A model generated the notes under the pieces. The model saw only the letters and a program-made list of their open reading frames with translations, ran no database searches and had not been told where the DNA came from. Shown piece after piece: positions 15,501 through 27,500 of a stretch of 64,000 bases of DNA; position 1 is the first letter of the stretch, and each line of letters starts with the position of its first letter. The position numbers and the translations under genes were made by a program. Where the stretch lies: positions 218,501 to 282,500 of the forward strand of contig JAUPFP010000113.1 of the NCBI GenBank assembly GCA_036925085.1, written 5' to 3'. This DNA comes from Brachycybe producta (taxonomy: Eukaryota; Arthropoda; Diplopoda; Playtdesmida; Andrognathidae).

Positions 15501-18500
15501 ATACTCGAACCCAGAGCCACAAATAGACCACCACCGACCAAGCACAAGTTCCTACGAACCACTGCCTGCAAGGAGGACCTATCCAATGACTCCGGGACCT
15601 CCGAGGACATCGACAGCTCACCAACCCTACCCTGAGGCTCGACACCGGGAAGCGGATCGACCGCGTCCCCGACCAATCGAGCCTAGATATTATGACTACA
15701 CCTCAAGCGGGTCGGACAACGGCGGTGACCGCCCGAGTCCGCCTCTCGACGACTATGACCGAAACTCCATTTATGCTCCGCAATTTCCTCCTCGAGAGCG
15801 CCGCCACAGGGACCAAGGGCCAAACCCCAATGCCATGGGGCGAGGCCAGGTCCTGGATGGTGTCTATAGGGCACCACCCAGAGTACTTACTGTGGAGGAG
15901 CTCAATAAGAAGTATGGAAGCCGCCACCCTGCCGACTCCGTTAAAAAGTTCGATGGGTTAGGCTCCTTCCGTGCCTTCTTGGAAGAGTTCGAAGAAGTTG
16001 CCAATCTGCATCGATGGGATGACCACCACAAGGAGGACTTCGTAACTACCTGCTTCACCGGATCAGCTCGCTCGTGGCTCAGCAAGCTTCGCTATCGCCA
16101 CCCTGACTTGACCTGGTCTGAACTCAGGAAGAGGATGACCTCCGCTTTCGGCAAACCAAACGAACGAACTCTACTGGAAAAACGCTACTGGGAACTACGC
16201 CAAAAGGAAGGAGAGAGCACTCAGGCCTTCATTTGGAAATTCGCCGAATTAGGGGACAAAATTTACCCTGAACTGTCCGACGAACTCCGAATCAACCAGC
16301 TCCGACGCTCGCTCCATCCGACGATCCAAGACGCAGTGGACTCCGCCCCAACACATTCATTCAGCTCCTTCAAAGAAGCTGTACTAAGAATGGAAGCGAT
16401 CCTCTACTCCAAGGATAAGTGGCCCCTAGCTCCGGAAGCAGTAGATGGCCTTCCAGAGAGTAAGTCAACTAAACCCGATGGGGAGCAACGTGCGGTGACC
16501 GCACCAGCTCCTCGGGACAACCGACCTAGACAACCGAATGCGAGAAGATCCTACACTGCCCCACAACCTAAATCAGGGGGTCCACAAGCTCCAATAAGCT
16601 CGGCCCCTGGCCCTCGCCGCGATGCGCCGGTAACGACCATCGACAAGAGCAAGGCCACCTGTTATCAATGTGGACAACTAGGACACTTCTCCCGCGAATG
16701 CAAGCAACCAAAAAGGAATTTGGAAGTGAAACAGTATGGAGGAATCGTTGAACACCCAGGGGAGGACCTGGCTGAGACTGATATTATCAGCGAGGATGGT
16801 ATCGAATATGCCCTCATCAGTTTGGGAGGACAACTTCGTAAAATCGCCCTCGAAGCTCCGCCACCAACTCCTGTTGTAGAAGACATCATCGACGATTCCG
16901 AAGACTACTTACCCATCGCAGTCATCAGCCCATCCGCTCATCCCAAGCTGGAACCCTGGACTACCATAGACCTGGGCCTCTGGAATGAGATAATGGAAGC
17001 TTTCGACTCCGCCAATTCCAATTTCGGTTGCCGAGAAGACAGGACAGTTATGATCATCACACCTGGAGGCAAAGCTCCCAAAAAGGGGCGAGCCTGTTGC
17101 CGAACCATGATGCAGGATCTGTATCAGAAACTAGCAGCCAGCTGTGATGTGAAAGAACTTGGGGCCCACGACGCTAGTCTCAACAGCCCTCGGATATTGG
17201 TCTCCATCAATGGCCGAGAAATCCGGATGCTGGTAGATACAGGAGCCCATAGCAGTGTCCTCTCCGAATGCATCGCGAACGAACATGACCTCAGAATCGA
17301 ACCCATGCCAAGAGCTCCAATGATTGAAGGAGTAGGAGGTGCCACCATCAACATAGTGGGCCAAGTCAATGCTACAGTGGAAGTTGGTGCAAAACGTGTC
17401 CAAGGACCACTGTATGTCATCGAAGGACACCGAGAAGCCATCTTAGGCCGTGACCTAGGAAAAGCTCTTCACCTCAGTGTCTCCATGACCACAGACAAGG
17501 TCTATTGTGAGGATGACCTCTTCAACTCCGTTCTCCGTCGCCAATGTGTGGAAGCCTATGTGGGAAGTGCCCTTCAGGAACAACCACCGTCTGACAACGA
17601 CAGCAATCTATTGGAACTTAAGTGTACACAGCGGATCGAGCAACACCTAGTAGTGTTGAGCCACACCCGACTTAATGGAGGAGGAATCGCCCTAGTGGAG
17701 GTTGAAGCCTCAAAGATTTTGAAAGAAAGTGACTTCTTCGTCATCGTACCGGATGAAAAACTCAAGGCCGACCGAGGAATTTTCGTGGCCCCTGGTCTTA
17801 TGCAAGGCCAGAACGAAGCCACCTTCAGAATCAAGGTCTTCAACACCAACAGGACGCCAGCCACCCTCCAAAAAGGCGAAGTATTGGCTCACATACAGTA
17901 TGACTATGACTGGGAGGTTGTAGCGGACACCGCTACCATCCCAGAGCAATCAGTGTCGGTGACCGATCCTGAAAAATTGGAAGACCATGTTCCGGTGCGG
18001 GAACCGCTCCGAAAAGGTGGTTCAGAAACGCAGAAAATGGAAAAACTCAAAAACTCGAGGACGAGTTTCTTAGGGAAGGAGGGGGGAGAAACAGAGGTGG
18101 ACACCAGCCCACCCCTACAACCAACAGGACCCAGACCACCCAACAAACCCCTACAACCTACCATACCTCAAAATTTTTTTGGAAACGAATCCTCGGGAAC
18201 TCCATTTGCAAAAAAACCACCCACCAAAACTTCCATTCCATCTAAAAATGCAAAACTCCACCACAAAAAGAAAAGACTCAAAATAAAAACAACAAATTCA
18301 TCGTTGGAATCTGCCGCTAAAAACAAAGCGGAAATAAAAAGTGAAATCAACGATGGAATTCCACCAAAAATACTCACTCTCAAGACCATCCACGTGATTG
18401 AAGACGAAAAACCACGTGTCCAGCACATGGAATCATCAAGATCAACGTCCTCAATCATAAACATCAACAAAATAGTAGCGGTAACCGCTACCCACGCTTT

Positions 18501-21500
18501 CAAACATAAAAATCACGTGGCCACAAAAGAAAACTATCTAAAACATCGTAATCCCCCTCTCATGACGTCACATCAAAAAGAAAAAGTGAACTCAGTGACC
18601 TACTTATGGTTTCAAGTTCAGATTTTCGGTGGGAAAGTCAAACATCTAACTCTTCACACCCTGATGCAAGAAATGAAACTACGTCATCACCGATGGGAAT
18701 TAAAACACAAAATCGGGGCCATAAAAGACATCAAAACAAAGCCCCCTGTCAATCAAATCAAAACAATTAATTGGGCCAATCAAGACACCCCTTATATCAT
18801 CAAGGGGCCCAATCATCAACCAAAATCGACATCAACCCCACCAAAGGGGCTGACCCAACCCTTATCTCTTGGAATACTTTGCATAAACTCCATTTTTGGT
18901 CGAATTGAATCGGTGGCCGATTCTTCAATCGTCTCCAAAATTTCAACACTACAACAAAGAAAAATCGGAAAGGTTTCTAACGGGCCAGAAAGAAAATCAT
19001 CTCTCCAAGAAATCGTCACCATCAAGAATCGGGACAAAGGAAATCCGAAATCATCATTCAAGGATTCTCAAATTGTAAGTCTTGGAAGAGGTGGTGGTTA
19101 TCCCCCCTCTAACAAAACCCTTTCATTTTTTTCTACAGTAGAGATAATGCCGAAATACACTAGAGGCACGTGGAGGGGCCGCCATCGTCACCCTAATGGC
19201 TCCTCCAGCGATGAAGAAGGGGGTAACGCCAAAGCTACCACCCTTCCGCCTCCAGAACCTATGGAGATGGGTGGTGATCAGGCGGGGGCCGCCCCACCAC
19301 CCACTGAACTAACGAAAAACACCATTTTGACTGGGCAGGCTCATGCGGGGACCGCTAGTGAGCCTGCCAGTAGACCACTATCGCCTGGAGCAGACCCCAA
19401 GCGTCGACGCCATTCCGTGCCGGAGAACTTTCACCGGCGTGGAGAGAAGCGGCTCAAAGCCTCACTCCGTCGCCCAGCCAACGTGGGCCGGGAGGGGAAG
19501 CCAGAAGAACCTACTCTTCTGGTCCCTCTCACTGCTGCCACTTCAAAACACTGGGCTGAGGACCGCGAGGACCTGATCGACGTACCCACGATGCCCCTAG
19601 GTCCTCCCAAGGACTTCTGGAGGAGTCTGGCCCCTGGTCAGATGATTCCAGGAGGGGCGGAACCCTGGGGGAAAAAGTCATCGGGATCTGCACCACTTAC
19701 GACCACTCAAGAAGAACAACAACGATTGGAGGAGGAACGCATTCGCCGCCTACAGGAGGAAGACCACAAAAAGGGGAAAACAGACCTCCGTTATTTGCAG
19801 CTGGCCTGTCTCCGACTGGCGGAGTTGGGGCTCCCCTATACAGCCCCCCTCCCCCAGGGAGAGATAGAGAAAATTGAATCTCTCCTTGTTTCAGAAAAGC
19901 AGCCAGCTGCGGTAGCCGCGTCTGACCGCTCGCTTCCTCCGACACCGCCTCCTTCAGTGACACCACCAACCACCAAACCACAAAAGACTATCCATGCACC
20001 TATGAAGTCATCGTCAAAAGAGAGGCCCCGCCTGGACCATCGACGCTCCGAGAGGGACTCCTCTCCAAAGCGATGCCGCTCTCCAGCGCGACACACCAAC
20101 TATCCTCATCAGGGCCACCGAGAATTCCGCCGGCAGCCCCAGGACCTCCGCCAACACCTCAAGGCCGTGGCCCAAGGGGGTCGCCCCAAAATCCGACCCC
20201 TGATGGAAACCCCGATACCAAAACCGACACCAACACTTCCACCTGTTAAAGTTCAACCTTCAGCCACTACAACAGCTCCCTCGTCATCACCTGTCGCTGC
20301 TGAAAGAGAATATTTCCTTTCTCAGCAGAAGAAAATGACCGATTTGGTCCTGGATTTCGCCAAGCGAGGAGGGGACCCCCGCGTAGCTTTGGGGATCCCT
20401 CCCCTCGAGGACCGGCCACCAATCTCACAGAAGTCCCAAAAGAAGAAGCCAAGACAGCGCGCCCGGGACATGGCCCGTGCAACCCTGTTTCGAGCCCAAC
20501 GTGCCCAGTCCTCTGGAGATGCGGGGACCGCGCCTCCTGCTTCCATCACCAGCCCTCCAGTTGCAGATGCGGGGCCCGCGCCTGCAGCTCTTCCCGAGGA
20601 CTCTCCTGCCACCATAACTACTCCTGCTCCTCCCGCGGTGACCGCCAGGAGGAAAACACCAATCTGTCGTCCACTACGCCCGGAGTCTCTTCAAGAGAGA
20701 TTCATTAACAATCGCTGGGCATTGTGGCAACAACAGACGCAACCAAAGCAGACCTTGTACATCGGACATTACGACTTGGAGGAGGGCTTTCCGCATTTGG
20801 AACTCCCTGAACGAGAGCGGTATGTCGTCGGGATGACTCGTGACACCTCCACCTTCACCGCTATTGTTGTGCCCCAGCGAAGACACATCGAGGTCTTCCA
20901 ATTCGCCGGGGAACTCGTCACCACCGCCCTCCAGGCCGTAATGCGATCATTTTTCGCAACCATTTTCGGGACACCAACTGAGGGAACCTTCCGGATCTCT
21001 CGGAGCTACTTACGAGGGACCAACCCAAATCACCAGGCCGCCATCATGTGGGACGCCGTCCAGGGGACCCTTTACGACCAGCCACCTGCTCGGGCGACAC
21101 GAACCGACGAGGAGGTGTACCAGGCCTTCTTTAGGGACCTCCAGGGGGACGTCGACGGATGGATCATGGCCCATTGGGATGGTCAACGCCTCTGACACTA
21201 CCAGCGGGACAATCAAGTGTTTTCTCGTCGAGGAACTGCTCGCGAGTCATATAATAATAAATAAAATAAAAAAAAAAAAAGTGCTTGTTGTGTAGTTCTA
21301 CTGTAATCTTCGTTTTGTTCGCGAGAGACTACTCGCGAATCTTTCATTCATTTGTTTTCTTTTATGTCTCCTGCCCCGTTGGGTTTTGTTCTTTTTAATG
21401 TGTCCTAATCTGTTTACTTCGTTTTAATTCATTTTTAGTGCTTGCTTTGCACCCCGTTGAGTTTATTTTCCTTCTTTATTCATCATGTTCTTACCCCGTT

Positions 21501-24500
21501 GGGTTATTGCGTTTTGCCCCGTTGGGCTTGGGTTTCGTTGTATTCTCTTCTTGAAATTTTGTATGTTCACCCCTACCCCGTTGGGTCTTTGCGTTTTGTT
21601 TCTTGGTTACCCCGTTGGGTTTCCTTTTCGTTTTTTTTTATTATCCCCCCCCTCGTTCCGGGGATAATCATTTCCTTTTTCCTGTAATGTTATTTTTGAC
21701 TTGTTGAAGGGATGGTTGATACGAACTGCATCAACCTCTCTTTCAACATGGATGTACTCATTAGTGACATGTCGAACCACTGGACCACTTCCCTAGAACT
21801 GCAGTCTGGGGCATACCTCCCGGCTCTGAAGCACGAGGACGTGTTTCACGCCAAGTTGGGGGGTATGTGACACCCTGTATTTCGCCGTTTTGTCCCTCCC
21901 CTAGCCTGGGGGTCTCTGGGGACGTAGGGGACGGATTTCCGCCCCTTCCTTCTCCTGTTGGAGACCCCAAAGCTTCAAGACTCATTCAGGTTCCGGTATC
22001 GGCGGATGGATACCCGTCGATGCACGGTCCCCAGGGCATGTGTACCCCTGAAAAGGTGTACACAGGCCCTGGGTATAAAAGACCGTGTTTCGATAGTTTC
22101 TTGGTCCATTCTTTGATATCGAAACATGAAATAATTCATCAATGGTCCAGTGGCGAAAGCACGCCACAGTAACTCTTTCTCTGTTGTTCATGTGTTAATG
22201 GTTGGTCATGAATAAATAAGTATCGACGAACCTATCATCCGTCTCGCCTGTCTAATGATTCTTTTCAGCTACAGTGACGAAATCAAGAAATATCTACGAG
22301 AACGACCCCAGCACCAGTAGGACTCAGGTTGTATAACACAAACGATCTCTTAACAACAAGCGGTACCCGCTCGAGTTAAGAGATTCTACAACTGAGCCCC
22401 GTAACAAAAGCTCGACATTGTTACACATAAGTGAATAAGCCTATTTTTTAAAATAGTAAAATGTTTTTGATGTCGGATAAATTGAAATTAAAGATTTAAA
22501 AATATAGAAAATAGTGACAATTAACTGACTGAGGCCCTAGTTTAGACGCAGCCCTGGGCCAGGGCCCAGTTGGCCCCCATTAAGATGGCACTGGTCATAA
22601 AATGTTTACTTTTAAAGATCAATCACAGACTATTCTAGTTTCTAAACCAATTTGAATTGTTTACCCGTAATGTTTCTCCTGAAAAACGTTTGCTTAAAAA
22701 TAACTTTTTTCAAAATCGTTGGTGAAAGAGAAGAAACCACCAATAGAACATAATAGTTATTGCAGTGGCGCCATCTGGTAGGAAAGAAACAAAATAAACA
22801 CCTATTCAGCCACTTTAAGTAGGCCCTACCAATTTAAATAATTGTTTTTTTTATGTATGACTCTTGCTAGAAAAATTTAAAGCTAAAGTGCAAAGTTTTT
22901 CTTCTTGAATCTTGGCTTTAGCACCTGAAGTTTAAACTTGAACACTCTGAGCAGCATTCTTACAACATAGAAAACACCCCTGTTATACAAGGTGGCTCAA
23001 ATGTCATCACTCTATTTGAAAATGCCGTAATTTTGTTTTCAAATGTTACTTCTCCTTGAGTGACCGAAGGCTTTATTATTAGAAGGAGTAACTGTGTTTA
23101 ATTTTAGGTTCGTATTCGGCCAATGAAGACCATTTAAGACATACAATGATTTCACAATTTAATAAAAACTGTTTTAATGAATCATGTTAGGGTATACATG
23201 GTTTTGTCCCCAGCCTTAATATGAATATAATAATAATACAAAATTTAAAAAATTCTAATGCATAATAAAAAAGTTTCAATAAAAATACATAAAGTAATTG
23301 AAAATGCAAATAATAAAAATAAGAAAAACCAGATTTCACAGCTTACATTAAGATTTCCATGTTGGAGTTAATATGCCTTTCAATTGCAAATGCCAACACA
23401 ACTGAACACAGTGGTTTTTCGGTTAGGTTGTGTTACAGATCAGTATAACTGTGTAAACAAACACATAGGCTTATATCCTTGGTTTGTGTACAGCCACTGA
23501 AAGCAGCACAACTAAACACAGTGGCATTCCATGGTTTGGTTAGTGTAGGAATGACCAGATGGCATCAACAATCTTAGGCATACCTGTTAGGTGTAACATA
23601 AACATACACCTAACAAGAACACTACACTTACCTTATTATAAAAAACTTACCGCCGCTCACGATCGACGACAAGAGTAGAGTAAAAGTCAAAATAAAATGT
23701 AACTAACAAAAATTAATTTGATAACGGGCGTGGAGCATACAATCAGATGATATTAAATTTCAATATCGTACGATTGCTCTAATAGTTCCAATGTCCATTT
23801 AGGGGGACAAAAAATTTATTTTTCCTCTCTGATCTGTTTTTGAGGTGCAAAGTGCACCATTTTCAATTTCAATGTGTTAAGAAAATCCTTCTCTAAGAAA
23901 CATTTTAAAAATACATTCGTTATCGGTCTAAAGATGTAATAACTCAATGCCAACTACGATTGAAATTTTAATAAATCATCAGATGATTTATTATAATTTC
24001 AAGATAACAGTTTAAGAAAATGGCCGATACATCTGATAGTGGTTACTAAGACCATGTTGCCATCGGTCAACTCAGCAAGTGATCACTAGCCTAACACGTG
24101 ATAAATAAGCTAACTATGAGGACAAAAGCTAACTAACGAACGAAAAGGAATTAAGTTTGAAAGTTTTAATTATCAGTTGTTTTCTGGCTAGCCGAAGGAG
24201 AGGACAGAGAAATACTGGCATACGCGGTCTTATAACTTAACAAAATTTCTTCCCCTTTTTTGTGCGAAATTTAGTAACTTAAAAGTTTCCCTCCTTTCTC
24301 CTTCGGCCAACAACTGAGCCCACCGTTACCTCCAACTCAGCAAAATCACCTTTTTTGGGAACAAACGAAGAAACAAAATGTATTCCAACCAGGAGGCATG
24401 GTGAGTGAAAAAACAATATATGACTATTAACTAGAAAGGCCAACAAGAACCCAGGGGAAATTAAGGTTATGGTTGGGCTGGTAGCCCCTTTACTTAAGTA

Positions 24501-27500
24501 TTGGTTTTTGCAGTGTTGTATTGTTTGTATTAAATTAGCTTATTAAAATGGTTGCTCAAATTTAAAGTTGCATTTTACATTGTGTACAGAGCATCACAGC
24601 TCTAAACCTGTGACACCCTGCAACATCTCATTTTTTAGGGAGTGGGCCCCTTTTTACAAAGCCCCACAATAAATCACCCTAACATACCAACCTAGCAGAG
24701 CTTCAGTGGTTTCCTTTGGATGTGATGGCAAAAGCCAAAATCCTAGTGAAAGTTAAGTTTACAATTCAGCCTATTTATACTATTTTCACTTTCTTTGGAA
24801 TCCACTACTCTACTGCTGATTGGCTTATTTTGTTGGTGTGATCAGAATATTAAATATTTCAAAAATAACAACAATGTATTTTTAATCTATAGTCTTATTT
24901 TTTATAACCAGGACCAGTGAAATAAGTTGGTTTTTTAACGTGTTTGGGAGGGAGAAGGCGACTTTTTTTATTTAGTTTTCTTTAATGTACACAGTCTCAT
25001 TTTTGATGTGTGTCTGGCTATTTAAGTCAGACATACATCTATCTTTGTGTCACTGTCCTGTTATGTTTGTATGGAATTAAAAAAAGGGGAGAGGCTTTTT
25101 TATTATGTAAGCCTAACAACAAAAACTACACAAAATATAAAAAACTCAAAACCCACCACCACATCTTGAAAAAACTTGAAAAAGTTTTTTGTACATAAAA
25201 AAACAACATACTTTTTATCCACCACCCTCTTAAATGCTAAAAAAAATATTGGTCCCCTTTTTATATGTTATAGGCCTATTTCAGAATGTCGAAAGACAAT
25301 TTTAATAACTACTATATTCAAATAGTAATGCTATTAGAAAAAAACATACATGTTACATGTTTTAGCATGTAATACAAACATTATCTGTCATTAATTTGTT
25401 TAGTTTTGTAACACAGTAGTGCGAATATCATTATAAACAAATACGCACCACATGAACATATGGTGTTGTTGTGGTGTCTGGGCATTGTTGTGGTGTCTGG
25501 GTGTTGTACGTCTGGGTGTCTGGGTGTTGTTGTGGTGTTTTTGTGTTGTTGTGGTGTCTGGGTGTTGTGGTGTCTGGGTGTTGTGGTGTCTGGGTGTTGT
25601 GGTGTCTGGGTGTTGTGTGTCTGGGTGTTGTTGTGGTGTTTTTGTGTTGTTGTGGTGTCTGGGTGTTGTGGTGTCTGGGTGTTGTTGTGGTGTCTGGGTG
25701 TTGTTGTGGTGTCTGGGTGTTGTTGTGGTGTCTGGGTGTTGTATGTCTGGGTGTCTGGGTGTTGTTGTGGTGTCTGGGTGTTGTATGTCTGGGTGTCTGG
25801 GTGTTGTTGTGGTGTTTTTGTGTTGTTGTGGTGTCTGGGTGTTGTATGTCTGGGTGTCTGGGTGTTGTTGTGGTGTTTTTGTGTTGTTGTGGTGTCTGGG
25901 TGTTGTGGTGTTGTTGTGGTGTCTGGGTGTTGTATGTCTGGGTGTCTGGGTGTTGTTGTGGTGTTTTTGTGTTGTACGTCTGGGTGTTGTTGTGGTGGCT
26001 GGGTGTTTTACGTCTGGGTGTTGCTGTGGTGTCTGGGTGTTGTGCATTTTGAGTGTTGTTGTGGTGTCTGGGTGTTGTTGTTTGGTTGTCGCGTGTAACG
26101 TGTTTGTATATAATAAATAATATAAGGATTGCACCTCACAGGCATCTATGCACAGCTTCAGAATTTCGTTCGCCCCACTTTTTTATGAGCATCATCAATT
26201 TCTAATTGGTTTGTTACTGGGTATAATGTCACATGCCCCGCCCTTTTTATTTCTAATTGGTTGATATTTGGTCCGACGCTCATAAAAAGCGTGGGGCCAA
26301 AGAAATTCTGAAGCTGCGCACATATGCCTGTTTGCACCTCTCGGCCACCATACTACTCTTATTCAAAACATTTTAACTCACGTTTTGGCGACATGCACTG
26401 GCCACCAAGGTCACCCGATTTAACAACCCACGACTTGTTTTTTGTGGGGGTCATTTGAAAGGCAAAAGGATACGCAAACAGCCACGCGCGGACACGGGAG
26501 CAGCTCAAAATAACATTAGCCAATAAATCGATAATCAACCGTTGAAGACAAATGGTGGAAAAATGCAATAAAGCGAGCCCAACTTTGCACAGCGACCAGA
26601 GGAGGCCACTTGGCCCCGATATTTTTTTTGGACATTGACAATAAAAAATACAATTACTAAATAAAAATGTTTTTAGAAAAAATCCCATTGTTTTTTTTTT
26701 TAAATTATTTTAAAAATTATAAGCAAACCAAATCAGATGATGACATATGGGCAACCCTGTATTAAGATGGATACATAAAATAGCTGATTTTCGAACTCTG
26801 ATTGGTCCGTCTTTCAGTAGCAAAATTAAGAAAAGTTAAGAAAGTGTTTTAGAAACTAGAAGGGTAGCAGCTCAATCACTTAAGGATATTTTCACATTGA
26901 CCCAACTTTAACCTGAGAACATTTTTTTTAAATTTTTGTCTATAAAAAGTTCATTCTGAATGAAATCATTATAAAAATGCCTTTAAATGATTGAGCTACC
27001 CTTCTAGTTTTTAAAACACTTTAATTTTGCAACCAGAAAGACGAAATAATCAACAGTTTACGGTTTTTTTTTTCACTTTTAAACCACCTTAAAGTAAGCG
27101 TACGTCTAATCAATTGTTCCTTTTGATTATTAAAAATAAAAATTTAATATTACTAATTTCAGTGACAAAAATTGGATGCGTTCAGTTTCTAAGCGCTTTT
27201 GAAACAGGCTTGTCAAGGCGTCAGCCTCATAAAAATATACATAATTTTTTTTTATATTCTATCAATTTAAATGAACACCGCCCTAATTACATAGCATTCT
27301 CCTCGATCCGCTTCAAAAGCGCTTAGAATGTGAATGCAATTCCTTACCTCAACAGCTTCCGCTTTTATAAAAAAAGCTCTACCTTCTGAACCATTCCATA
27401 TAGAAACAACTTGATGATTAAGGAATTGATTCAAGTAAGCATTCATCTTATTAAAACATTCTAAATACAAACACACAAAAAAACAAAACTTGTTTTTGAA

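Larger units (their letters stand above)
12996..22425 (+). mobile_element. Young LTR retroelement, Ty3-like Gag-protease, no pol (non-autonomous)
   Basis: A 9430-bp element bounded by 560-bp direct LTRs (TGTGACACC...TTACA) and a 4-bp target duplication CATA (12992-12995 and 22426-22429). It lies in intron 2 of gene A, antisense to the gene. Order: LTR, 1.5 kb leader, Gag, CCHC knuckle, aspartic protease, 0.9 kb spacer-like coding stretch, proline-rich unknown protein, 3' untranslated repeats, LTR. No reverse transcriptase, RNase H or integrase motif is visible, so it would need another element's enzymes. The coding frame looks whole and the two LTRs look identical, so the insertion is recent. 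GC content is much higher than in the flanks. It is inserted into an older AAGGTGGC-type element whose remains lie at 12494-12995 and about 22610-22822. Ty3 kinship rests on the Gag and protease alone. Confidence 0.92.

Noticed and set aside
18130-19074. Hidden pol gene in the LTR element
   Set aside because: No YxDD-type, RNase H or integrase zinc/DDE motif is visible in this frame; the composition is low-complexity.
15454-21216. Antisense frames opposite the Gag-protease frame
   Set aside because: Typical shadows of a GC-rich coding region; no independent support.
25400-26134. Long open frames on both strands (212-244 codons) in the G/T minisatellite
   Set aside because: The repeat unit is a multiple of 3 bp, so frames stay open by construction. 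The predicted peptides are pure repeat.
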